Origin: Janthinobacterium sp. 17J80-10
GTDB taxonomy: Bacteria; Pseudomonadota; Gammaproteobacteria; Burkholderiales; Burkholderiaceae_D
DNA: 64,000 bases
Assembly: GCF_004114795.1 (NCBI RefSeq)
Contig: NZ_CP035311.1
Coordinates: 1,240,001 to 1,304,000, forward strand
Direction of reading: 5' to 3'
Part shown: positions 53,689 to 60,718 of the stretch, piece by piece
How positions within the stretch are numbered: the stretch's first letter is position 1
How the letters are laid out: every line of letters starts with the position of its first letter
The notes under the pieces: generated by a model
Seen by the model: the letters and a program-made list of their open reading frames with translations, nothing else
What the model was told of the DNA's origin: nothing
The model's database searches: none
Program-made: the position numbers and the translations under genes

Positions 53689-53827
53689 TCAGCCCTGCAA
53701 GGCATGGCAAATGGCATCCACGTGCCGATGGTCCGTGCCGCAGCAGCCACCCACCACCGTCATGCGGGGCAGTTTCGCTTGCAGGGCCTTGTACTCCAGA
53801 CCCAGTTCCACAGGGTTGCCGTCGAAT
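53689..53827 (-). pseudogene. Homocysteine S-methyltransferase C-terminal remnant
   Basis: About 45 codons ending in a proper stop encode FDGNPVELGLEYKALQAKLPRMTVVGGCCGTDHRHVDAICHALQG, the C-terminus of homocysteine/betaine-homocysteine S-methyltransferases, including the GGCCGT zinc-binding cysteine pair and the following HRH. Upstream of position 53827 family similarity stops abruptly and the sequence becomes an AraC-type fragment on the opposite strand. The gene has therefore lost roughly its first 250 codons; the remnant cannot be functional. Confidence 0.75.
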
Positions 53828-53865
53828 CTGACGCCTGCGCAATATCGCAAGCGGTTTGGGGCGAT
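53828..53865 (+). repeat. 38-bp AraC-type C-terminal scrap, copy 1
   Basis: On the plus strand these bases read LTPAQYRKRFGA, the end of an AraC/GlxA helix-turn-helix domain, with no upstream part of the gene. The same 38 bases recur at 56848-56885 in direct orientation with three or fewer mismatches. Together they bracket the metalloprotease and cytochrome genes. The scrap abuts the methyltransferase remnant exactly at its breakpoint. Confidence 0.75.
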
Positions 53866-53938
53866 GCGGGGGGGGCGAAGTGGCGGATGAAAAGTGACCC
53901 CGCCCCAATGAATAGCACCGACCAATGCCGCGATATGG

Positions 53939-54916
53939 TCAATTCGTCAGGTAGCTTGAATTCGCCAGATTAAAGACGTTGGCCGGCAAGCCATCCGGAT
54001 TGTAGTAATTCCTTTTTCTGACATCCAGAATGCTGGGAGCCCAGGGATCTGGCCCTGCGTACATCAGGTCGCGCGGATCGTAGTTGACATGGGTGTTGTC
54101 GTAATCGGGCGCGTCGGCATCTACTGCGCCCAATGCGTGCATAATTTCGTGCAACAGACTGAATTCCCAGTATCCGGGCGCAGCGAGTGAATTGCCTGAG
54201 AATGGATTGCTGCCACAAGGCGGTGCGCCGGCGGGCGTTCCCTGCAAATACATCACGATGACTTGCCCCTGCAGTTCGGGAGGGTGCGGTGCATCTGCAC
54301 AATATCTTGAATTTCCACCATCGTAGTACACCACATATATTTTCTCTGGCAGGAGGAATCCTGAGTTCGCCAGGTCGGCCTCGATCGCGTCCCTTTTGTT
54401 GACGCCAAAGGCGTCAAATTCCGCATCCGTTCTCTGCAATTGCACGAAAGTGACGTCCAGCCTGCCGCCGATCGTATCAAACTTCAGTTTCCTGCCGCCT
54501 GTCTGGCTGGCCAGCCAGTTGTTGGCCGCGCCTGTCGAATTCTCCAGGACTGGCCCCAGATCGATCCTGATATCCGTTGCGCCGAATGGCAAGGCATAGA
54601 CCACATGAATTTGCGGACCATTGATTTCGTCTGGCCGATCAGTTATTGAGCGCGTAGATGTCGGGTCATCGGTTGGCGTGGGCAAGACCTCAGGCTGATC
54701 ACGATGATCATGCCGAGTATGGCGATTGACGCGCCAGTTCTTCCATACGTTCCACAGCGATTCCTTGCGCAGGCTTTTCGCGCCTGTGTCGGATGCAATG
54801 AGTGAAGCCTGTTGCGGGGCGCCGGAAGCGCTGGCGGCATTCTGCGGTGTGTCCGGGTTGCCGCCGCACGCTGCGAGTAGGCAGATAGGGCCAAGTAGTG
54901 TCAGATGAAGTTTCAT
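53939..54916 (-). CDS. Zinc metalloprotease-like lipoprotein
   Basis: 325 residues. The signal peptide MKLHLTLLGPICLLAAC has a lipobox (Cys17); residues 20-100 are polar and low-complexity (PTPTDDPTSTRSITDRP). The C-terminal half has a zinc motif LLHEIMHALGAVDADAPDYDNTH (His256, Glu257, His260) and a Met-turn-like DLMYAG, arranged as in metzincin-type peptidases, with the third ligand probably in the following DY-NTH segment. Substrate unknown. It lies between the two AraC-scrap copies, so it may be part of inserted or rearranged DNA. The ATG at 54916 defines the lipoprotein signal; the open frame upstream is not typical. Confidence 0.72.
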   Translation of the reverse strand: MKLHLTLLGPICLLAACGGNPDTPQNAASASGAPQQASLIASDTGAKSLRKESLWNVWKNWRVNRHTRHDHRDQPEVLPTPTDDPTSTRSITDRPDEINGPQIHVVYALPFGATDIRIDLGPVLENSTGAANNWLASQTGGRKLKFDTIGGRLDVTFVQLQRTDAEFDAFGVNKRDAIEADLANSGFLLPEKIYVVYYDGGNSRYCADAPHPPELQGQVIVMYLQGTPAGAPPCGSNPFSGNSLAAPGYWEFSLLHEIMHALGAVDADAPDYDNTHVNYDPRDLMYAGPDPWAPSILDVRKRNYYNPDGLPANVFNLANSSYLTN

Positions 54917-55376
54917 AATGGATTTCCAAGATCTTGAGTTGGTGATACACGATGGACTCCCTGACCAATTTTTTAATATCTGACAGGTTAGATGCTGGAA
55001 GGAGAAACACAATCGCCACTGTTCGCGCACTGTTGAAATCGGCAGGATGCTTGCGACGCATCAGGCCAAAAATACTGCAGGAATTATCTGTAACTTATTT
55101 GAACCGGAATGATGCAAACGAAGCACCAGGCAAAAATATTTCAGGGGCGATCTGTAACTTTTTTGAATCGGAATGATGCTGGCGAAGACAGTGCATTGTG
55201 TTGGATCAGCGTGCCCAGAATTTCACGGAACGGATGTCTGCAACGCACATCCTAATCACGTCATTTTTAGTCACCCATAAAATGTGGCTATCGGTCACTA
55301 TGCGTGATCAGAAAAGTGATGTGGTTTGCTGCATGCAGTTCGTGCCTTGATTATTTTTAATAAGGATCTTCCGACC
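54917..55376. other. 460-base intergenic region with a tandem imperfect repeat
   Basis: Separates the divergent metalloprotease and cytochrome genes and is AT-richer than the surroundings. It contains two copies of a ~57-base unit (55067-55122 and 55131-55186) and must hold promoters for both genes. A short symmetric stretch near 55300-55330 (GTGATCAGAAAAGTGATGTGG) was noted without a clear role. No tRNA, ncRNA or extra coding frame was recognised. Confidence 0.5.
55067..55186 (+). repeat. Tandem direct repeat, 64-base period
   Basis: Two copies share the core ATCTGTAACTT, then TTTGAA and CGGAATGATGC, then CGAAG, at roughly 80% identity over about 56 bases, starting at 55067 and 55131. The copies lie between divergent promoters, so a duplicated regulator site is plausible. 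The unit does not resemble an inverted repeat or known mobile-element end. Confidence 0.7.
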
Positions 55377-56498
55377 ATGAAAGCTCACAAAAGTATTTGC
55401 GCTCGCCCGTTTGCTATAGCGGCTTTATTTTCTGCGGCGATTCTTGCGCTATGTCCCTGGCCGGCGCAAGCGCAGTCCTTGAATATCACGGACAATAATT
55501 CGAGCCTGACATATACGACTGATGTCCCAGGCACTAATTCAGGCACCGCCAGTGATCCGGTGCAGTTTGCGCGTGTGCTCAAGTGGACCATTGATGGACG
55601 CGAGATACTGGTTAATCCATCGGCTCCGGCAAGATTTCTGGACATAGATCACAAGCATGAAGCACTCCATGTCGCACCTAACCAGCTACATGCTCAAGGC
55701 CCGCTTTTTGGGTATAGTGCGAGCGCGGTGACAGGTGGTGTCGTCTACACGATCACGGGAGGACCGCCGGGAAGCGGATTATCCTGTCTTTCGGAGAAAG
55801 TGGACATTCGCAATAAATCCACTGAAGCCATTTCACTTTCCTCTTCCGGATTGGCCGGTATGGGATGGAAGCCGGGCCTGGCAAGCGCCCCCGGTGCGAA
55901 TCTTCAAATTCCGGATTTGTCCGGATTGAACATCACAGGCACAACGGTCGCCTTTGTACAAGGTGACGTCCAGAATGGCGTTGCTCGTCCCTTGATCAGC
56001 GATCCTCCTTTTGCACCAGTTTCAGTCTTCCCCATTGTGTCTTTTTCCGGATTCAACACGTTTTTCGTTAAGAATTTCACGCTGCCTGCCGGCGCTACCT
56101 TGACGATGATTACCGAACTGAATCTTGATGGCATAAGTCAAAATGGCATACACAAGAACCCATGGGGCAAGCCTCAGAAAGATGGGGTGCAAAGTTTGCT
56201 TCAACGTGTCAGCAACTGCAGGCCAGTGCTAGCCAGTGCACCGACTACGCCGCCGACGACACCGCCAACCACTCCTCCGACGACGCCACCAACCACTCCT
56301 CCAACGACTCCGCCGGCTATTAATGGGGCAGCACTTTATACAAACAACTGTGCCAGTTGCCACGGTGCGCTGGCGACGTCAACAAAAAGGGGACGATCTG
56401 CCGCGCAGATAACGACCGCGATTCGAAACGAACCTGCCATGCAATCGATCACTCTGACGCCAGAGGAGATAGAGGCCATTGCCGCAGCATTGCAATAG
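55377..56498 (+). CDS. Secreted protein with C-terminal cytochrome c domain
   Basis: 373 residues. The signal peptide runs to about residue 33 (CPWPAQAQS). Residues 35-295 form a beta-rich N-terminal domain of unknown family (SLNITDNNSSLTYTTDVPGTNSG ... LPAGATLTMITELNLDGISQNG). A linker of six TTPP units (about 300-325) leads to a small class I cytochrome c domain: GAALYTNNCASCHGALATSTKRGRSAAQITTAIRNEPAMQSITLTPEEIEAIAAAL with haem-binding CASCH and the axial Met in AMQS. It resembles secreted multidomain cytochromes coupled to a binding or catalytic domain. AAGGA precedes the ATG. It is followed by a perfect 15-bp hairpin. Confidence 0.8.
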   Translation: MKAHKSICARPFAIAALFSAAILALCPWPAQAQSLNITDNNSSLTYTTDVPGTNSGTASDPVQFARVLKWTIDGREILVNPSAPARFLDIDHKHEALHVAPNQLHAQGPLFGYSASAVTGGVVYTITGGPPGSGLSCLSEKVDIRNKSTEAISLSSSGLAGMGWKPGLASAPGANLQIPDLSGLNITGTTVAFVQGDVQNGVARPLISDPPFAPVSVFPIVSFSGFNTFFVKNFTLPAGATLTMITELNLDGISQNGIHKNPWGKPQKDGVQSLLQRVSNCRPVLASAPTTPPTTPPTTPPTTPPTTPPTTPPAINGAALYTNNCASCHGALATSTKRGRSAAQITTAIRNEPAMQSITLTPEEIEAIAAALQ

Positions 56499-56538
56499 TA
56501 GAGTACGTGACCTGCATCCCAGGGCTACCGCACCAAAA

Positions 56539-56572
56539 CTCATTCAGTTTCAATGAGTTGAAACTGAATGAG
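56539..56572. repeat. Perfect 15-bp inverted repeat near the AraC-remnant junction
   Basis: CTCATTCAGTTTCAA (56539-56553) and its exact complement TTGAAACTGAATGAG (56558-56572) flank a TGAG loop, 40 bases after the cytochrome stop codon. There is no T tract, so it is a weak terminator at best. It lies about 14 bases before the point where AraC similarity begins, so it could also be a trace of a mobile element end. Confidence 0.65.
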
Positions 56573-56586
56573 GCTCCCCGCGCTGA

Positions 56587-57030
56587 CAGGCATGGATCGC
56601 GGAGCACTATGCAACGGCGTCGCCCGTGGCCGCCATGATCGAACTGAGCGGCCTGGCCGAACGTTCTTTCAAGCGCCATTTTCAGCAAGCTACCGGCATG
56701 CCGCCGCTGGAGTATGTGCATACGGTGCGCCTGGAAGAAGCCAAGCAGATGCTGGAAGCTGGCAGTCAGTCGATCGAGGCAATTGCCAATGAAGTTGGCA
56801 ATGAAGATTCCGGTTTCTTCAGTCGGTTGTTCAGGCGGCATGTGAACCTGACGCCTGCGCAATACCGCAAAAGGTTTGGGGCGATAAAAAAGTCGCTAGA
56901 GCAACGGGAAGCTAAATATTTACTTTTTAGAATCGAGCAATTGGGATGTCAGCGTAATGGACGCGATCACCAATGCCGAAAACTCGCTCTCCGTTTGAGC
57001 CCCGAAAACCCAAGCGGATCGTTAGCATGA
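56587..57030 (+). pseudogene. Truncated GlxA/AraC-family regulator
   Basis: Codons from 56587 read through the DNA-binding domain of a GlxA-type AraC regulator (AWIAEHYATASPVAAMIELSGLAERSFKRHFQQATGMPPLEYVHTVRLEEAKQML ... AIANEVGNEDSGFFSRLFRRHVNLTPAQYRKRFGAI). An in-frame TGA at 56584 precedes the similarity, so the N-terminal amidase-like sensing domain (about 200 residues) is missing and there is no start with a ribosome-binding site. The frame continues past the family end to a stop at 57030, possibly through frame decay. Its 38-bp end is duplicated at 53828. Confidence 0.8.
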
Positions 57031-57080
57031 AGACTCACTTTTTGGGTGTTTACACGATTTCTACCACAGGTCACAGACAT

Positions 57081-57416
57081 TTATTGAGTAACCGCATCGA
57101 GCGCACGACTCAAGCTAAAGTCAACGCTTGTCCCATCCATTCGAAAAACAAAAAAGCACTGCGTATGCCCAGGATGATCGCGGTCCAATCCTTTCTCGAA
57201 GTACGCTATGCCGTTTCCAGATTTAGTCGGCTCGCCGGGCGCTACGGTTTTATCGTAAACAGTAAGGAGTGAGGATAAATCGGAATGATCGGTTGAATTT
57301 TGTACTCGCTCACCTACTGAATACCGACCAAGCATTTCCCGAAAATGAGTTGCCGCATCGCTTTTTTTGGGCCAATACCGACCATTTGGAAGTTGAACCG
57401 GGATTGTCCTTGGCAT
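57081..57416 (-). CDS. DUF3223 (DCL-type) family protein
   Basis: 111 residues. The pattern WPKKSDAATHFREMLGRYSVGERVQNSTDHSDLSSLLTVYDKTVAPGEPTKSGNGIAYFEKGLDRDHPGHTQCFFVFRMDGTSVDFSLSRALDA matches DUF3223, the bacterial form of the plant DCL (defective chloroplasts and leaves) domain; its function in bacteria is unknown. GAGG lies at a good distance from the ATG at 57416. Base composition is lower in GC than the flanking genes, in line with the defence island to the right, so it probably belongs to it. It is divergent from hamA. Confidence 0.75.
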   Translation of the reverse strand: MPRTIPVQLPNGRYWPKKSDAATHFREMLGRYSVGERVQNSTDHSDLSSLLTVYDKTVAPGEPTKSGNGIAYFEKGLDRDHPGHTQCFFVFRMDGTSVDFSLSRALDAVTQ

Positions 57417-57601
57417 TTGCAGTCCTCTTTGATGGCTTGGGGCGGGTTTATGAGTTTAAGGATGATTGACCGATGAATCTTATTGACTGCAGGCAATACT
57501 AATGATCCCGCCGTCACAGTTGCAACTTGACAACTACATTACTTTCAATCATTCTCATTTTGCCACTAATGCTCACTGGAGCACACTCAATAAAGGGCAA
57601 T

Positions 57602-58336
57602 ATGAGTCTGAGCTTAGCAAAAGAAGTCGAGGATAGCGAATGGGGGTGTACATACCAAGCCGTAACAAACGGTACTGGAAACCCAAACATTAAATTATGT
57701 CACGTCAAAGTCAAGAACCTAAATGAATTCGCCGCGCGAATCACTACACTAGTTCTCGACAACTCTTGGATGACCAAATTAGATTATGGGACTCGCCGCG
57801 CCTACGACAGGACAGTAAGCGAAACCGCGAATGCGCTTGTCAATACGTTTAGGCAGACCGCCGCGGATGGTACTGTTGGGGCTGAATTTGGTGAGGTCAT
57901 GGTCTCTATTGGCTCAGCTCACGCGCTCGAACAAATATTCGAACACATTGCGATTCCCATAGCAGAGCTCTGGAAGCCCCAAGTTAAGCAAAATGAAGGC
58001 TTCGACTTTCACACGGTCTGCACTTCAGAATATATCAACTTTGGAGAGGCAAAGTATTCAAATGCGAGTAGCCCGCATGGGTTGGCTATTAGGCAAGCTG
58101 ATGACTTCCTCCAAGCGGAAAAACATTTGCGCGACAGGAATCATTTAGAGAAGCTAGTAGAGGAGTCTTCAATTCAACATCTTGATCAGGATAATTTTGG
58201 GGTTGTTGCGGCGTTCTCAATTAACGCGAAACAACCATTGGTTGTATTCGAGAACGCTTTAAAATCTGCATCTAAAATCGTTGCCTCAAAGAGGTTGACC
58301 AATTTCTATTTGGTTGGGGTGACCGAAGAATGTTAA
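57602..58336 (+). CDS. hamA: HamA-like DUF1837 nuclease, Hachiman-type defence
   Basis: About 244 residues. DUF1837/HamA hallmarks are GFDFH (133-137) and INFGEAKYSN (Glu149, Lys151), the PD-(D/E)xK-like active-site pair GE-x-K seen in HamA, with supportive EFGEVMVSIGSAHALEQIFEHI. HamA is the effector nuclease of Hachiman, held inactive by the HamB helicase until phage DNA is sensed. The start is chosen at 57602 (AAGGG upstream); the open frame begins with a TTG at 57527 whose first 25 residues look hydrophobic and non-family. It overlaps hamB by 7 bases, so the two are translationally coupled. Low GC content suggests recent transfer. Confidence 0.82.
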   Translation: MSLSLAKEVEDSEWGCTYQAVTNGTGNPNIKLCHVKVKNLNEFAARITTLVLDNSWMTKLDYGTRRAYDRTVSETANALVNTFRQTAADGTVGAEFGEVMVSIGSAHALEQIFEHIAIPIAELWKPQVKQNEGFDFHTVCTSEYINFGEAKYSNASSPHGLAIRQADDFLQAEKHLRDRNHLEKLVEESSIQHLDQDNFGVVAAFSINAKQPLVVFENALKSASKIVASKRLTNFYLVGVTEEC

Positions 58337-60615
58337 GCAAGCTCGCTTCGATCAAAAATTCCCAGCAACCAGTAGATGAACTTTTAGAGCTATTAAACTT
58401 GCTACACAAAGAGGGGCCAGTAGGCTCTGACCTCTTAGAAAGTATCGCTCTCTATAGCGAATTTCATCCTCAAGAGTTCTCCAAGCTGGAAGAACACTTT
58501 ATATCAGCTCTAGGATTATTTTATAAGGTTCCAGCCCCAAGTAATCTTTATTCGCTTCTTCTGGCAACTATCGGCAACAACCACAAGGCCGAGTATGGAT
58601 CATTCCTAACTCCTGTCCAAGCAAGTGTCAGACGCGCCGTTGATAAATTTCAGTTCGTTTCGATATCCGCGCCCACTAGCGCGGGCAAATCGTATTCAAT
58701 TCGCGATTTCATTTGTGAACAATCTGGAGACGCCGTAGTTATTGTTCCGTCCAGAGCGTTAATTGCCGAGTATATTTCTGCTATCAAGCGTCATTTCAAT
58801 GAGCAAAAAAATGTCATGATTTCCTCGTTCGTCGACAAGGTCTTCTTGAGCCGTGAGCTTCGACGAATCTTTGTTCTAACACCTGAACGCGCTCGAGAAC
58901 TATTCCTCATGCGAGACCAATTGGCGATTGGCGTCTTCTTTTTTGACGAGGCGCAGGTTTCTGAGGAAAAAGGGCGAGGAATCATCTTCGATGTTCTAGT
59001 CCGACGTGTCCAGAGATCCTTTCCGGATGCTAGACTAATTTTTGCCCATCCATTTACGGAAAATCCCGATGCGCAATTCAAAAAACATAATATCGATTCG
59101 GAACGAGCATATGCCCATTCTTATAGCCAGGGAGCTGTTGGGAAGATCTGCATCTATCGCCATAAGAATGACAAAGATTATTATTTCACCTCAACAGATG
59201 AAAAGGGATATTTACTAAAAAAGTGCATCGAGTTTGGCGGTGGTTTTAATCAATTTGCATTTAATGGCAATCACTCGATACTGATATTTGTTTCAAAGGC
59301 TTCAATTTACAGTGGAAAATTTTTAGAGAGCTTTGAAGAATATATCGATAGATTTGAATACGTAACCGACGTTAAAGCGTTAGAAATAATTGCAGCAGTC
59401 GAACACATTCTCGGGGCTGATGAAAACGAGCACCGCTCAAAGCTGGTGTCGTTACTACGAAAAGGCGTAGTCATCCATCATGGCTCGGTACCGTTGGATG
59501 TTCGATTCCTTTTGGAAGATTTCATCAGGAGCGGCTTTGCCAAAGTATGTTTTGCCACCAGCACGTTGGCTCAAGGAGTTAATATGCCTTTTGACATAGT
59601 GTGGTTAGAGAGCAATCGGATCATTGGAAGAGATGAGCAAGAAAGAGCCCTTGCTTTTAAAAACTTAGTAGGACGGGCAGGGCGCTTGTCAGCGGAAAGG
59701 AAGTTTGATTATGGCTATGTCTTTACCGACAATCCACAGTTGTACATAAGACGGGTAAATGAGCCGTTCGCCTTAAGTGAAGTTTCTGTTATCGACCAGG
59801 ATTTTGAAACTGACGCATGGGAAACTAAAGAACTTCGTGAATCCATTAGACAAGGTAGTTTTGATGATGATTTGAATGTGCCAATCCCGAGAGCACAAAG
59901 GCTTTCTGACCAAAAAATTCAGGATGCATGCAAAGCAATATTAGATTTGCTCTATGCTGGTGGATCGATTCGGGAAAATATTTCCGGCGAGGTCAACAAG
60001 GCTGTTCGAGAAACGATCAGAGAAAAATTACGACTAATCTTCGTTACTTCAGTAAATCGTGAACTCTACAAAGGGGAATCATCGGTCTTTAACACTGCGG
60101 TCATGATCTTTATGCTAGCAATTGGTGGCAGAACGTTTAGGGAAATTGCAGGTATACGCTACAGCGAGATATCGAAACGTGATACCGGCCATATTGGTGA
60201 AGCGACCTTCTCCCAATGCGCAGAACAAATTCCGAACAGTTCGCTTGTGAGCGCCTTTCCATTGTTCAAGAATACGGCAGCAAAAGATGTAAGTTACGAT
60301 TCTGTCGTGTTTGACACCTACGATTACATGGACCAAGTCATTGCCTTCTCTTTGTCAGATGTGTTTTCTGCGGCATTTAAAATTTACAGGAAGCAGACAG
60401 ACGATAGTAGGGCTGAAAAAATGCTCGAGTTATTACGTTTTGGGACGAATAACGTAGTTCACGTCTTACTGATGCGTTATGGATTTTCGCCTGAGACCAT
60501 TTCGGAAATCACTCCATACATTCAATTTGTAAATGAAGATCAAATCATTTTCTCAGACAATATTTACTCAGCTCCGCAGCAGGTGAGAAATATGGTGGAG
60601 TGGTACTTGCCATAA
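58330..60615 (+). CDS. hamB: HamB-like superfamily 2 helicase (Ski2-like), Hachiman-type defence
   Basis: 761 residues. Helicase motifs: SISAPTSAGKS (Walker A, 112-121), FFFDEAQ (DEAx, 204-209), HHGSVP, ATSTLAQGVNMP (409-420) and NLVGRAGRLS (445-454), the Ski2-like set with the VI arginine finger in GRAGR. The long C-terminal part (470-761) is specific and probably contacts HamA or DNA. In Hachiman, HamB is the DNA-sensing helicase that releases the HamA nuclease. The gene starts inside the end of hamA (coupled). Other helicase-based defence systems remain possible, but the DUF1837 partner favours Hachiman. Confidence 0.83.
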   Translation: MLSKLASIKNSQQPVDELLELLNLLHKEGPVGSDLLESIALYSEFHPQEFSKLEEHFISALGLFYKVPAPSNLYSLLLATIGNNHKAEYGSFLTPVQASVRRAVDKFQFVSISAPTSAGKSYSIRDFICEQSGDAVVIVPSRALIAEYISAIKRHFNEQKNVMISSFVDKVFLSRELRRIFVLTPERARELFLMRDQLAIGVFFFDEAQVSEEKGRGIIFDVLVRRVQRSFPDARLIFAHPFTENPDAQFKKHNIDSERAYAHSYSQGAVGKICIYRHKNDKDYYFTSTDEKGYLLKKCIEFGGGFNQFAFNGNHSILIFVSKASIYSGKFLESFEEYIDRFEYVTDVKALEIIAAVEHILGADENEHRSKLVSLLRKGVVIHHGSVPLDVRFLLEDFIRSGFAKVCFATSTLAQGVNMPFDIVWLESNRIIGRDEQERALAFKNLVGRAGRLSAERKFDYGYVFTDNPQLYIRRVNEPFALSEVSVIDQDFETDAWETKELRESIRQGSFDDDLNVPIPRAQRLSDQKIQDACKAILDLLYAGGSIRENISGEVNKAVRETIREKLRLIFVTSVNRELYKGESSVFNTAVMIFMLAIGGRTFREIAGIRYSEISKRDTGHIGEATFSQCAEQIPNSSLVSAFPLFKNTAAKDVSYDSVVFDTYDYMDQVIAFSLSDVFSAAFKIYRKQTDDSRAEKMLELLRFGTNNVVHVLLMRYGFSPETISEITPYIQFVNEDQIIFSDNIYSAPQQVRNMVEWYLP

Positions 60616-60718
60616 TTTCTTCGGCATTGATCGTTTTCGCACAGCTAAAATAGAAAAAGTCCAGTGGTATCTACGCATTGGATCATCTTGGTGCTGATTC
60701 ATTAGGCGTAATCTAGTC

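Noticed and set aside
56246-56316. Short repeats resembling a CRISPR or microsatellite array
   Set aside because: They are codons of the TTPP linker in the cytochrome protein, without unique spacers or cas genes.
57269-57469. 66-codon plus-strand frame opposite the DUF3223 gene
   Set aside because: The opposite strand has a recognisable family and a good ribosome-binding site; the plus frame has neither.
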